Below, piece after piece: positions 1-9,463 of a stretch of DNA of 64,000 bases. This DNA is from Paracoccus ravus (GTDB lineage: Bacteria > Pseudomonadota > Alphaproteobacteria > Rhodobacterales > Rhodobacteraceae), in contig NZ_SDEB01000007.1 in NCBI RefSeq assembly GCF_004522175.1, forward strand, positions 62,001 through 126,000, written 5' to 3'. The translations under genes and the position numbers were made by a program. Position 1 is the stretch's first letter; every line of letters starts with the position of its first letter. The notes beneath the pieces were generated by a model. It was not told the origin of the DNA, did not search any database, and saw nothing but the letters and a program-made list of their open reading frames with translations.

Positions 1-943
1 CTTTGAGCGCCGGGAAATCGTAACGCGTCGCCCAATGGATCGAGGAGACCTCGTTGCGGAACGTATAGACGCCCGCCTTGAACGCCTCGAAGGCACTGTC
101 GTAATCGCCGAAATATTCCAGCCGGATCTTGTCGAAATTATGCCGGCCGACATTGATGGGCAGGTCCTTGCCCCAATAATCCGGGTTCCGCTTCACCGTC
201 ATCGAGCGGCCCATCTCGGCCGAATCAAAGACATAGGGGCCGGATCCCAAATAGGGCTTGTCACTCGATTGTTCGATATCGCGCTTGTTCTTGCGGAAAT
301 CCTCGCGCGAAAAGACGATCTGGCTGCCGACCTGCTGGATCACGTCGCGGCGCGGATAGCCTTGCTGGAAGATGAACTTGATCTTATGGGCGTCGATCAC
401 CTCGGCCTTGGCGACCATCTTGGCGATGCCGGTGCGATAAGAGGACAGCCCCTTGTCGCGCAAAAGTTCGAATGAGAACAGCACATCATGCGCCGTCAGC
501 GGCGTGCCATCCGAAAACTTCGCCTCGGGCCGTAGATGGAAGATCACCCAGTCACGGCTTTCGGGATATTCGATCGTCTCGCAAACGAGGCAATAAGAGG
601 AACCGCGCTCGTCCAGCGCATCCTCCATCAACCGCTCGAGCATGATGACGGAAAGCGAGCCTGCCCGCCCACGATGGGTGAAGGGGTTGTAGCTGTCAAA
701 GCCACCCATCGCCCATTCCGAAATCTCGCCGCCTTTCGGGGCCTCGGGATTCACATAGCGCAGATGCTTGTAATCGGCGGGCAGTTCGGGCGCGCCAAAG
801 GTCGAGATGCCATGCGCGACAATGGTGCGCGCCAAAGAGGGCTGCGTGGCCGCCGGTACGGGTTGCTCCTGAGCCGAGGCCAGGGCGGGAAGCAGCACCA
901 GAAGCGCGGCCATCGGGGCATGTCGCAGCATATGCATGGTCAT
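1..943 (-). CDS. ABC transporter substrate-binding protein, family 5 (partial)
   Basis: This is the N-terminal part (about 314 residues) of a periplasmic solute-binding protein for oligopeptide-type substrates; the C-terminus lies beyond the window edge. The reverse strand encodes a signal peptide (MTMHML start, hydrophobic core LLVLLPALA, likely cleavage after ASA). The mature part shows family features such as LRPEAKFSDGTPLTAHDV and a later KRNPDYWGKDLP segment, typical of SBP_bac_5 proteins of the YejA type. Three in-frame ATG codons lie within 13 bases, so the exact start is open. Downstream transporter permease genes are expected outside the window but cannot be seen. It is transcribed in the same direction as cycM but separated from it by a terminator. 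Confidence 0.85.
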   Translation of the reverse strand, partial: MTMHMLRHAPMAALLVLLPALASAQEQPVPAATQPSLARTIVAHGISTFGAPELPADYKHLRYVNPEAPKGGEISEWAMGGFDSYNPFTHRGRAGSLSVIMLERLMEDALDERGSSYCLVCETIEYPESRDWVIFHLRPEAKFSDGTPLTAHDVLFSFELLRDKGLSSYRTGIAKMVAKAEVIDAHKIKFIFQQGYPRRDVIQQVGSQIVFSREDFRKNKRDIEQSSDKPYLGSGPYVFDSAEMGRSMTVKRNPDYWGKDLPINVGRHNFDKIRLEYFGDYDSAFEAFKAGVYTFRNEVSSIHWATRYDFPALK

Positions 944-1060
944 TGCGGGTAGCGGATCCTCTTGCTCAATCTCGGACGAACCGGGTTGCGACAGGCTAGC
1001 AGCGCAGCAGGGCCGTTCAACAAGCAAATGCGTGATCTCGGTCGCAATTTCCTGAATGGG

Positions 1061-1084
1061 AAAAGGGCGCCCGCATGGGCGCCC
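1061..1084 (-). terminator. Rho-independent terminator of cycM
   Basis: A perfect 8-bp inverted repeat (GGGCGCCC, loop of four, GGGCGCCC) followed on the minus strand by four T residues lies about 25 bases after the cycM stop codon. This is a classic intrinsic terminator. Confidence 0.8.
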
Positions 1085-1108
1085 CGCCAATCCGCCGTCT
1101 TGGCCGGT

Positions 1109-1711
<603 letters not shown>

Positions 1712-1713
1712 GG

Positions 1714-1719
1714 TATAGT
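1714..1719 (+). promoter_or_regulatory. Possible -10 element of pheA
   Basis: TATAGT matches the -10 consensus at five of six positions and lies 66 bases before the pheA ATG. No good -35 box is visible at the right distance. It sits next to the possible cycM promoter, so the two divergent promoters may be packed back to back. Confidence 0.3.
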
Positions 1720-1785
1720 TGTCCCACGGCATGGAACGGGCCAAGGGTGTGCATTGCCCGCCACGGCCGGAATTGAGGCTTCGAC

Positions 1786-2655
1786 ATGACCAAGAACGTG
1801 ATCGCATTCCAGGGTGAACCCGGCGCCTACAGCCACCAGGCCTGCCGATTCTACAGGCCCGAAATGGAGGCCCTGCCCTGCGCGACCTTTGAGGACACGA
1901 TCGAGGCGGTCCATCAGGGCCGCGCCGAACTGGCCATGCTGCCGGTCGAAAATTCGACCTATGGCCGGGTCGCCGATATTCATCACCTGCTGCCGGAAAG
2001 CGGGCTGCATATCGTCGACGAGGGATTCGTGCGGGTGCGGATCGCGCTGCTCGGCACGCCGGGAGCCGAGATCGCCGATATTCGCGAGGCGATGAGCCAC
2101 CCGGTCCTGCTCGGCCAGTGCCGCGGCTTCCTGCGCCAGCATGAGATCAAGCCGTTGATCGGTGCTGATACTGCGGGCTCGGCGCTGGAAGTCGCACGGC
2201 GCGGCGAGAAATGGCTTGGCGCGCTGGCCGCGCCTCTGGCGGGCGAGATCTATGGCCTGAACGTGCTGGCCTCGGGGATCGAGGACCGCCAGAACAACAC
2301 GACGCGCTTCCTGATCATGTCGCGCGCGCCGGATTATACGCGCCGGGCGAATGCGCAGGGTGGGCAGACCATGATGACGACCTTTGTGTTCCGGGTGCGC
2401 AACATCCCGGCCGCGCTGTACAAGGCGATGGGCGGATTCGCGACCAATGGCGTGAACATGACCAAGCTGGAAAGCTACATGGTGGACGGGATCTTTACGG
2501 CGACACAGTTCTACGCCGATATCGAGGGTCATCCCGAGGACCCGGCGGTTGCACGCGCGCTGGAGGAGTTGCGTTATTTCACCTCGAGCATGGAGATCCT
2601 CGGCGTCTATCCGGCCGATCCCCTGCGCGCCGAGCAACTGGCGCTGTCCGCCTGA
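1786..2655 (+). CDS. pheA: Prephenate dehydratase
   Basis: Converts prephenate to phenylpyruvate in phenylalanine synthesis, in the cytoplasm. At 289 residues it is the usual size of a monofunctional enzyme; there is no chorismate mutase domain. The catalytic domain covers roughly residues 4-180 and contains FQGEPGAYS near the N-terminus, LPVENS and the conserved TRF triplet (173-175). A C-terminal ACT domain (about 198-275) carries ESYM (229-232), the motif tied to allosteric feedback by phenylalanine. It is divergent from cycM and convergent with the SRPBCC gene, with a strong hairpin at the convergence. The partner gene for tyrosine (tyrA) is about 14 kb away next to hisC. Confidence 0.96.
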   Translation: MTKNVIAFQGEPGAYSHQACRFYRPEMEALPCATFEDTIEAVHQGRAELAMLPVENSTYGRVADIHHLLPESGLHIVDEGFVRVRIALLGTPGAEIADIREAMSHPVLLGQCRGFLRQHEIKPLIGADTAGSALEVARRGEKWLGALAAPLAGEIYGLNVLASGIEDRQNNTTRFLIMSRAPDYTRRANAQGGQTMMTTFVFRVRNIPAALYKAMGGFATNGVNMTKLESYMVDGIFTATQFYADIEGHPEDPAVARALEELRYFTSSMEILGVYPADPLRAEQLALSA

Positions 2656-2660
2656 GACTA

Positions 2661-2687
2661 CGGTGGGTCAGCTTAGCTGGCCCACCG
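2661..2687. terminator. Bidirectional hairpin between convergent genes
   Basis: A 12-bp stem with one G-T wobble and a three-base loop lies six bases after the pheA stop codon. The stop codon of the opposing SRPBCC gene is inside the hairpin. Neither side has a clear T run, but the strength and the position between convergent ends suggest a shared terminator or an end-stabilising structure. Confidence 0.6.
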
Positions 2688-3129
2688 AAAGCCGGTCGAC
2701 GAAATCCCCGATCCGCTGGGCAAAGCGACGGTCGAGCTGCGTTTTGCTCAGACGCGCGGTCTGCAGCAGCAACCTTGCCTTCATTCCCTTGGGCGCGACG
2801 TCGATCTCGCAGATCAGTCGCGACTTGCTCTTGGTCAGCGCCACGACCGAGAGGGACAGCGCGATCTCGAACATGTCGGACTTGCCGGCAAAGCCGATTC
2901 GTTCCGGCGGCATGATCTCTGTCAGCTCAAGCGAGACTTGCCGCGCCTTGCCCCTCCAGTCGAAGCCGAGCGCCCAGCTGCTGCCCAGATGCGGCGGCTG
3001 GCCCGAAACATCGCGCCGAACCGACACGCCGCGGCGCAGCAACATCCGTTCCATCATGGCGAAATCGCTGATCGCGGCAAACAGGCTTTCTGCCGGCAGA
3101 TCGGCATCCTGACGTGTCGAAAACTTCAT
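2668..3129 (-). CDS. SRPBCC family protein
   Basis: A 153-residue protein with the look of a START/Bet v1-like (SRPBCC) single-domain lipid- or ligand-binding fold: an N-terminal beta strand and helix (residues 1-35, KFSTRQDADLPAESLFAAISD), a central set of alternating strands and a long C-terminal helix ending in RIGDFVDRLS. No signal peptide or membrane segment is visible, so it is probably cytoplasmic. Ligand and function are unknown. It is a single gene facing pheA, and its stop codon lies within the shared terminator hairpin. Confidence 0.75.
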   Translation of the reverse strand: MKFSTRQDADLPAESLFAAISDFAMMERMLLRRGVSVRRDVSGQPPHLGSSWALGFDWRGKARQVSLELTEIMPPERIGFAGKSDMFEIALSLSVVALTKSKSRLICEIDVAPKGMKARLLLQTARLSKTQLDRRFAQRIGDFVDRLSVGQLS

Positions 3130-3271
3130 CGGAAACCAAGTTAAGGGTTATCTGTCTCGTTTTAACCCCAAAGCTCCGCGCCTTTGCAAGGGCGTGCCGT
3201 CAATCTGGCCCAAGAATTGGCGAATGCAATCTATAGTTGCGTTATGCCTGCGAATCCAGCATGCATTCATC

Positions 3272-5131
3272 ATGTCCATTCCCCAAGTCCCGGACGCTTC
3301 CGGCCAGGAAACCACCGTCGAGCTGACCGTCATCGCCACGAGCGACCTGCATGTGCATGTCCTGGGATTTGACTATTTCCGCAATCGCAAGAGCGGAAAC
3401 TTCGGTTTCGCAAGACTGGCCTCGGCCATCGCGGCGATACGCGCGACAAGCGCCAACTGCCTCGTTCTGGATAATGGCGACCTGTTGCAGGGCAATCCCC
3501 TGGGCGACTATCTCGCCGAGAAAGGCTGGGATGAGGGCGCGCTGCACCCGTTGATCGCGGCGATGAATCACGCGGGGTATGACGCCGCGACGATCGGCAA
3601 TCACGATTTCAGCCATGGCATCGCGCATCTTCGCAAAGCCCTCGAGGGCGCGGCCCACCCGGTCGTCAGCACCAATCTGGTCGGCGGCGATCTGCCGATT
3701 CTGCCGCATCTGATGCTGCGACGACACCTAACGGACAGCAGGGGATGCCGACACGAGATTCGCATCGGCATCCTGGGCTTCCTGCCGCCGCAAACAACGG
3801 AATGGGAGCCGGAGCTGCAGGGCCGGATCAGGATTGACGACATCCTCGGCAGCGCACAACGCGGGATTGCCACATTGAAGCGCGAAGGCGCGGATCTGAT
3901 CATTGCGCTGGCCCATAGCGGCATCGGCGCGCCGGATCCCGTCCCCGGAATGGAGAATGCCGCAACCGCTCTTGCCGCCCTACCCGGGATCGACCTCATC
4001 GTTGCCGGGCATACCCATCGCCTCTTTCCCGCGGCCGAGCATCCCGACGGGCCGGGGATAGATCCACTGCGCGGCACGCTCGCCGGAAAGCCCTGCGTGA
4101 TGCCCGGCTTTTGGGGGTCGCATCTGGGGGTCTTCCGGCTGAAGCTGAAACCGGCGCAGACCGCCTTGCACCGCTGGCAGATCAGCGCCTTTCATGCATC
4201 GCTCGAGCCCGCGGCGGGCCATGACGAGGACCGCGCGGTTCGGCGGCTCGCGGTCTCGGCCCATCGCGGAACCCTGCGCCATCTGCGCCAACCGATCGGC
4301 CTGACCGCGACACGGATGCACAGTTTCTTTACCGCATTGGGACATGATGCCGGTCTTGCTCTGGTCTGCGAGGCGCAGCGTCGCCATGTCCGCGCCCTGC
4401 TGCACGGGAGTCGCTGGGCAGGAATGCCGATCCTCTCGGCCGCCTCGGCCTTCCGCTCGGGGGGGCGGGGCGGGCCAGAGCATTACACCGACATCCCGCC
4501 CGGCCCGCTCTGCCTGCGCGGGCTTTCGGATCTCTATGTCTTTCCCAACCGGGTCTGCGCGGTCCGTATCGATGGCCGAGCCCTTTCCCTTTGGCTCGAG
4601 ATCTCGGCCAGCATGTTTCGCCAGATCACGCCGGGCCGGGACGATCAGGACCTGCTGGATCCCGATTTCCCCAGCTACAATTTCGACCTGATCAGCGGGC
4701 TCACCTATGAGATCGACCTTTCCGCCGCGCCCCGCCACGCACCCGATGGCAAGCTGATCGCGCCCGGCTCGCGGCGCGTCCATGGCCTGCGCTATCGCGG
4801 CATGCCGGTCGCGCCGGATGATGCTTTCGTTCTTGCCACGAACAGTTACCGCCTCTCCGCGAATGGGGTCTTTGCCAGCGTGACGACCGATTGCCCGCTG
4901 CTTCTCGACGGCGGCATGCGCAGCCGGGACGCCTTGCGCCGTCATGTCGAAAGCCCCGAGGGGGTCGCACCCCTGCCCGATCTGGGCTTGCGCTTCCGGC
5001 CGCTCGGCGGGACGGGCCTGCGGTTCCAGACCAGCCCCCGCGCGGTGACCGAGATCGATGCCCTGCCCTTTCCGGCACGGACTCTCGGATTGCAGAAGAA
5101 CGGCTTTTTGCAGCTGCGATTGACGCTTTGA
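3272..5131 (+). CDS. 5'-nucleotidase / 2',3'-cyclic phosphodiesterase family protein
   Basis: Metal-dependent phosphoesterase of the CpdB/UshA class, acting on nucleotides. From the chosen ATG it has 619 residues. The N-terminal metallophosphatase domain shows the metal motifs in order: DLHVH (25-29), NGD (68-70), GNHDF (from 109), AHSG and GHTHR. The C-terminal half (about 350-600) is the 5'-nucleotidase C domain that holds the substrate. The family is often periplasmic, but this start gives no convincing signal peptide. Starts at 3194 or 3224 would add a short weakly hydrophobic segment. The open frame extends upstream, so the start is not certain. It is divergent from the SRPBCC gene and followed by the SRP RNA gene. 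Confidence 0.88.
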   Translation: MSIPQVPDASGQETTVELTVIATSDLHVHVLGFDYFRNRKSGNFGFARLASAIAAIRATSANCLVLDNGDLLQGNPLGDYLAEKGWDEGALHPLIAAMNHAGYDAATIGNHDFSHGIAHLRKALEGAAHPVVSTNLVGGDLPILPHLMLRRHLTDSRGCRHEIRIGILGFLPPQTTEWEPELQGRIRIDDILGSAQRGIATLKREGADLIIALAHSGIGAPDPVPGMENAATALAALPGIDLIVAGHTHRLFPAAEHPDGPGIDPLRGTLAGKPCVMPGFWGSHLGVFRLKLKPAQTALHRWQISAFHASLEPAAGHDEDRAVRRLAVSAHRGTLRHLRQPIGLTATRMHSFFTALGHDAGLALVCEAQRRHVRALLHGSRWAGMPILSAASAFRSGGRGGPEHYTDIPPGPLCLRGLSDLYVFPNRVCAVRIDGRALSLWLEISASMFRQITPGRDDQDLLDPDFPSYNFDLISGLTYEIDLSAAPRHAPDGKLIAPGSRRVHGLRYRGMPVAPDDAFVLATNSYRLSANGVFASVTTDCPLLLDGGMRSRDALRRHVESPEGVAPLPDLGLRFRPLGGTGLRFQTSPRAVTEIDALPFPARTLGLQKNGFLQLRLTL

Positions 5132-5145
5132 TGGGCCTAATCCGC

Positions 5146-5174
5146 TTGCATCCCGACAGAGATGCCCCTATCTA
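5146..5174 (+). promoter_or_regulatory. Probable promoter of the SRP RNA gene
   Basis: TTGCAT and TATCTA hexamers are spaced by 17 bases and end a few bases before the predicted 5' end of the SRP RNA. The hexamers match consensus only partly; position and spacing are the main support. Confidence 0.5.
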
Positions 5175-5176
5175 GG

Positions 5177-5276
5177 CGGCGAGAGGTTGGCGCGGGCGAG
5201 CGCCTCGCCAACCCGGTCAGGTCCGGAAGGAAGCAGCCGTAACGAGTCCCGTTTGGGTCGTAGTCCAGCCTCTCAC
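5177..5276 (+). ncRNA. ffs: Signal recognition particle RNA (4.5S type)
   Basis: RNA component of the signal recognition particle, which with Ffh delivers nascent membrane proteins to the translocon. The sequence has the near-invariant SRP domain IV core (GGTCAGGTCCGGAAGGAAG then CAGCCGTAACGA) and closing arms GAGAGGTTGG and CCAGCCTCTC that pair with one wobble, making the usual short bacterial hairpin of about 100 bases. The exact ends are estimated from the pairing. Confidence 0.93.
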
Positions 5277-5314
5277 CCTCCCCCCCTCTCATTCCGGATT
5301 CACTTTCACCCTGC

Positions 5315-5332
5315 CCCGCAATGGGTTGCGGG
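5315..5332 (+). terminator. Hairpin after the SRP RNA gene
   Basis: A 7-bp perfect stem (CCCGCAA / TTGCGGG) with a four-base loop lies about 40 bases past the SRP RNA. It has no T run. A TTGACA hexamer follows immediately (5335-5340) and could be the -35 box for psuK, although no good -10 box is seen. Confidence 0.3.
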
Positions 5333-5434
5333 CATTGACAAATCGACCATAGTCGCGCCGAGATTGGCACATCTCCGCGGATCCCGGTTCCGGCCTCATC
5401 CGTTCGAACGAATTTTCAAGGGATTGCCCGCGCC

Positions 5435-6358
5435 ATGGGTTCACCATCACAGGACAAGCCACAGATCATCTGTCTGGGCGCGATGCTCTGGGACGTCATC
5501 GGCCATAGTCCGGTCGATCTTCGCCCCGGCGAGGATGTCGCCGGACGCATCCATCAGCGGCCGGGCGGTGTCGCGCTGAATGTCGCCCTGGCGCTGGTCA
5601 GACATGGCCTGGCCCCGTCCATCATCTCGGCGGTCGGACGCGATGCGCCGGGAGAGGCTCTGGTGCAGGAAACCGAAAGGCTCGGCGTCACCACAGACTG
5701 GCTGTGGCGCGACGGGCCCCTGCCCACCGACCTTTACATGGCGATCGAGGATCCGCGCGGTCTGGTCGCGGCCATTGCCGATGCGCATGGGCTGGAAGCG
5801 GCAGGCCCCTCGGTCCTCTTTCCGTTCCAGGACGGCAGGATCGGCAGCGACAATGCGCCCTGGCAGGGGATTCTGGTCGTGGACGGGAACCTGACCATCG
5901 ACACGCTCGAAATCGTGGCGCGCGCACCCAGCCTTGCGCGGGCTGATTTGCGGGTGGTTCCGGCAAGCCCGGACAAGGCCGCACGACTCGTCCCGCTGCT
6001 GGATCACCCCCGCGCCATCTTTCACATCAACCTGGCCGAGGCCGAAGCACTGGCCGGACATGATCTGCCAGATGCGCATGCCGCCGCCGAGGCGGTGCTG
6101 CGTCTTGGCGCGGCCCGCGTCATCGTCACCGATGGCGCGCGCCCCGCAGCGGATGCTGCGCGCGATGCGCCGACCATCGGCCTTTGCCCGCCCGCCGTCA
6201 TCGCCCGCCATGTCACCGGCGCGGGGGACGCATTCCTGGCCGCTCATCTTGCGGCCGAATTGCAGGCTGCGTCTCGCGAAGACGCGCTCGCCCGTGCCAT
6301 CGCGGCCGCCGCAGCCCATGTCTCGGCCATGCCCCTCCAAGGAAAGGATCTCGCATGA
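5435..6358 (+). CDS. psuK: PfkB family carbohydrate kinase, probable pseudouridine kinase
   Basis: Likely phosphorylates pseudouridine to pseudouridine 5'-phosphate, the first step of its breakdown. The 307-residue protein has the ribokinase/PfkB fold: an N-terminal strand (ICLGAMLWDVIG), the family Gly-Gly signature in RPGGVALNVALAL (about 48-60), and the C-terminal anion-hole motif VTGAGDAF with its catalytic Asp near residue 272. The specific substrate is inferred from the adjacent psuG, whose ATG overlaps this stop codon in ATGA form, so the two are translationally coupled. Without that neighbour only the PfkB family could be stated. No transporter gene is next to the pair. Confidence 0.85.
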   Translation: MGSPSQDKPQIICLGAMLWDVIGHSPVDLRPGEDVAGRIHQRPGGVALNVALALVRHGLAPSIISAVGRDAPGEALVQETERLGVTTDWLWRDGPLPTDLYMAIEDPRGLVAAIADAHGLEAAGPSVLFPFQDGRIGSDNAPWQGILVVDGNLTIDTLEIVARAPSLARADLRVVPASPDKAARLVPLLDHPRAIFHINLAEAEALAGHDLPDAHAAAEAVLRLGAARVIVTDGARPAADAARDAPTIGLCPPAVIARHVTGAGDAFLAAHLAAELQAASREDALARAIAAAAAHVSAMPLQGKDLA

Positions 6359-7266
6359 AGGATCTGCTGTCCCTCGCCCCCGAAGTCGAACAGGCCCTTG
6401 CCCAAGGCGCGCCTGTCGTGGCGCTGGAATCGACAATCATCACGCATGGCATGCCTTATCCGCAAAACCTAGAAGTTGCGCGGAACGTCGAGGCCACTGT
6501 CCGCGAGGCAGGCGCCATCCCCGCCACCATCGCGATCATCGCCGGTCGGATCCATGTCGGGCTGGACGACGCGGCGTTAGAGAACCTTGCGGCGACGCCC
6601 GGCTCAGAGGTGATGAAACTGTCGCGCGCCGATCTTGCGGTTTGTCTGGCGCTGGGAAAAACTGGTGCCACGACCGTCGCGGCGACCATGATCTGCGCCG
6701 CGCTTGCCGGCATCCGCGTCTTTGCGACGGGCGGGATCGGCGGTGTTCATCGTGGCGCCGAGCAGAGCTTCGACATTTCGGCGGATCTTCAGGAACTCGC
6801 GCGCACGCCGGTGACGGTGGTCGCGGCAGGTGCCAAGGCGATCCTCGACCTGCCCAAGACGCTTGAAGTGCTCGAGACGCTGGGCGTTCCGGTGATCGCC
6901 TACGGTCAGGATGAGTTGCCGGCCTTCTGGTCGCGGCAATCGGGCCTTGCCGCGCCGCTGCGCATGGATGATCCGGCCCAGATCGCGGCATCTGCGCGGC
7001 TGCGCGCCGCGCTCGGGCTTGCAGGCGGGCAGCTTGTCGCCAATCCGATCCCGCCCGAGGCCGAGATCCCCCGCGAAGTGATGATCCCTTTCGTGGAACG
7101 CGCCCTGTCCGAGGCCGAGGCCCAGGGGATTGCCGCGAAATCCGTAACGCCGTTCCTGTTGCAGCGGATCTTTGAACTGACCGAGGGCCGGTCGCTCGAA
7201 GCGAATATCGCCCTTGTTCTGAACAATGCGCGGCTGGCGGCGCGCATCGCCGCCGCGATGATCTGA
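6355..7266 (+). CDS. psuG: Pseudouridine-5'-phosphate glycosidase
   Basis: Cleaves the C-C glycosidic bond of pseudouridine 5'-phosphate to uracil and ribose 5-phosphate. The 303-residue protein shows the strongly conserved family segments ALESTIITHGMPYPQN (23-38), a Lys-bearing KLSRADL segment, GGIGGVHRG and a late LVANPIP segment that forms part of the active site in the known family. The start is fixed by the ATGA overlap with psuK; the longer reading frame upstream is just the psuK gene in another frame. It converges with the (p)ppGpp synthetase gene. Confidence 0.95.
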   Translation: MKDLLSLAPEVEQALAQGAPVVALESTIITHGMPYPQNLEVARNVEATVREAGAIPATIAIIAGRIHVGLDDAALENLAATPGSEVMKLSRADLAVCLALGKTGATTVAATMICAALAGIRVFATGGIGGVHRGAEQSFDISADLQELARTPVTVVAAGAKAILDLPKTLEVLETLGVPVIAYGQDELPAFWSRQSGLAAPLRMDDPAQIAASARLRAALGLAGGQLVANPIPPEAEIPREVMIPFVERALSEAEAQGIAAKSVTPFLLQRIFELTEGRSLEANIALVLNNARLAARIAAAMI

Positions 7267-7286
7267 CGCCAATCACGGCGCGTCAC

Positions 7287-7307
7287 GGGCCGCTGACACG
7301 GCGGCCC
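7287..7307. terminator. Hairpin between psuG and spoT ends
   Basis: A 7-bp GC-only stem (GGGCCGC / GCGGCCC, loop of seven) sits in the 48-base gap between two convergent genes. No T run follows on either strand, so a terminator role is inferred from position only. Confidence 0.4.
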
Positions 7308-7314
7308 GGGGTTC

Positions 7315-9432
7315 TCAGTCCAGATTGGCGGAAGGGTCGCGAATGCGCGAAACCTGGGCCACGTCCTGCTCGGCCTCGAGCGCGGTCAGCAAGGCATGCA
7401 GATGCTCGCTGTCGCGCAACTCGACCTCGATCCGCAGGCGGTAGAAATCCGGCTTGCGGTCCAGAAATTCAAGATCCGAAATATTCGCGCCCTGGCTGCC
7501 GATCAGGGTGCAGATCCGGCCAAGAACGCCGGCATCATGGCGGATCGTCAGCGACAGATTGGTGGAATAGGCCGGCGGATGCTGACCTTCGCGCCATTGC
7601 AGGTCCACCCAGCGCTCGGGGCTGTCTTCATATTCGGCCAGAACCGGGCAGTCGATGGCGTGAATGACGACGCCCTTGCCCCGATAGGTGATGCCCACGA
7701 TGCGTTCGCCGGGCAGCGGATTGCAGCAGGGCGCGCGGGTGAACTCCTGATCCGCCTCGAGCCCGGCGACGGCACGGCGGGCATCGATCTCGCTGCGCTT
7801 GGCCGCGAGTTCGGGATAAAGCACCGAAAGCACCTCATGCGCCGAAATCTCGGCGCTGCCGATCCGGGCCAGCAATTCGTCGGTGTCCTGCAGCGCCATC
7901 GTCCGGGCCGCCGTGCGCAGAGCTTTGTCCGTCACCTTGCGCCCGACATGCTCGAAGGCCACGCGGATCAGTTCGGAGCCCAAGCGAATAAAGCGCGAGC
8001 GGTCCTCTTGCCGCAGGCTGCGGCGGATGGCAGCCTTGGCGCGGCCGGTCACGACGATATCGAGCCAGGTCGGCTGCGGCCGCTGCCCGGCGGCGGCAAT
8101 GATCTCGACCGATTGCCCGTTCTTGAGCCGGGTCCAGAGCGGCACGCGAATGCCGTCCACCTTGGCACCGACGCAGCTATTGCCCAGCCGCGTATGGATC
8201 GCATAGGCGAAATCGATCGGCGTGGCACCCTTCGGCAGCGGGATCACGTCACCTTTGGGCGAGAAGCAGAAGACCTGATCGGAATACATCTCGAGCTTCA
8301 CGTGCTCGAGGAATTCGTCGTGATCCTCTTCGCCGAAACGCTCGGTCAGGCTCGCGATCCATTCGCCCGGATCGACGGCGAAGGGGTTCTCGGTGCGCAC
8401 GCCGTCGCGATAGGCCCAATGCGCGGCCACCCCGGCCTCGGCGACCTCGTGCATCTGGCGGGTACGGATCTGCACCTCGACCCGCTTGCCGTCGCGCCCG
8501 GAAACGGTGGTATGGATTGAGCGGTAGCCGTTCGCCTTGGGCTGGCTGATATAATCCTTGAACCGGCCCGGCACGGCGCGCCAGCGGTGATGGATCACGC
8601 CCAGCGTCCGGTAGCAATCGGGCTCGGTCCGGGTGATGATGCGAAAGCCGTAAATGTCGGAAAGGCGCGAGAAGGAAAGCTGCTTTTCCTGCATCTTGCG
8701 CCAGATGCTGAACGGACGCTTGGCGCGGCCATAGACATCGGCCTCGATCCCCTCGCGCTCAAGCTCGGTGCGGATATCGGCGGTGATCTTGGGGATCACA
8801 TCGCCGGAATCGCGCTGCAGGCTGACGAAACGGCGGATGATGGAATTGCGCGCCTCGGGATTGATGACCTTGAAGGCCAGATCCTCAAGCTCTTCGCGCA
8901 TCCATTGCATGCCCATGCGCCCGGCGAGCGGCGCATAGATGTCCATCGTTTCGCGGGCCTTCTGCTGCTGCTTTTCCGACCGCATGGACTTGATCGTCCG
9001 CATATTGTGCAGACGGTCGGCGAGCTTGACCAGAATGACCCGAAGATCCCGAGACATCGCCATGAAAAGCTTGCGGAAATTTTCGGCCTGCTTGGAATGC
9101 GCGCCGGAAAGCTGAAGGTTGGTCAGTTTGGTCACGCCATCGACCAGATCGGCGATCTCGCGCCCGAACATCTGCGCCACCTCGGCCCAGGTCGAGCGCG
9201 TGTCCTCGATCGTGTCGTGCAGAAGTGCGGTGACAATGGTCGCGTCGTCCAGCCGCATCTCGGTCAGGATGGCGGCGACGGCGATGGGATGGGTGAAATA
9301 GGGCTCGCCGGAATGGCGGAACTGGCCCTCATGCATCCGGCGGCCATATTCATAGGCGTCGCGGATCAGGTCCGAATTGGTTTTCGGATTGTAATTGCGC
9401 ACAAGCGCGATGAGGTCTTCGACATCAATCAT
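7315..9432 (-). CDS. spoT: Bifunctional (p)ppGpp synthetase/hydrolase (Rsh)
   Basis: Makes and degrades the stringent-response alarmones pppGpp and ppGpp. The 705-residue protein has the standard order: HD hydrolase domain (about 25-180, with LLHDTIEDT), synthetase domain (about 230-350, with the RPFSIWRKM and YRSIHTTV segments), TGS domain (about 390-450), a helical/zinc-finger-like region with APCCNPLPG, and a C-terminal ACT domain. Both catalytic domains look intact, so it is a typical single alphaproteobacterial Rsh enzyme. It follows rpoZ by 31 bases on the same strand, the conserved rpoZ-rsh arrangement of proteobacteria. Confidence 0.96.
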   Translation of the reverse strand: MIDVEDLIALVRNYNPKTNSDLIRDAYEYGRRMHEGQFRHSGEPYFTHPIAVAAILTEMRLDDATIVTALLHDTIEDTRSTWAEVAQMFGREIADLVDGVTKLTNLQLSGAHSKQAENFRKLFMAMSRDLRVILVKLADRLHNMRTIKSMRSEKQQQKARETMDIYAPLAGRMGMQWMREELEDLAFKVINPEARNSIIRRFVSLQRDSGDVIPKITADIRTELEREGIEADVYGRAKRPFSIWRKMQEKQLSFSRLSDIYGFRIITRTEPDCYRTLGVIHHRWRAVPGRFKDYISQPKANGYRSIHTTVSGRDGKRVEVQIRTRQMHEVAEAGVAAHWAYRDGVRTENPFAVDPGEWIASLTERFGEEDHDEFLEHVKLEMYSDQVFCFSPKGDVIPLPKGATPIDFAYAIHTRLGNSCVGAKVDGIRVPLWTRLKNGQSVEIIAAAGQRPQPTWLDIVVTGRAKAAIRRSLRQEDRSRFIRLGSELIRVAFEHVGRKVTDKALRTAARTMALQDTDELLARIGSAEISAHEVLSVLYPELAAKRSEIDARRAVAGLEADQEFTRAPCCNPLPGERIVGITYRGKGVVIHAIDCPVLAEYEDSPERWVDLQWREGQHPPAYSTNLSLTIRHDAGVLGRICTLIGSQGANISDLEFLDRKPDFYRLRIEVELRDSEHLHALLTALEAEQDVAQVSRIRDPSANLD

Positions 9433-9463
9433 TTTTCAGCCGAAGACCTCAGATTCTCTGCCC

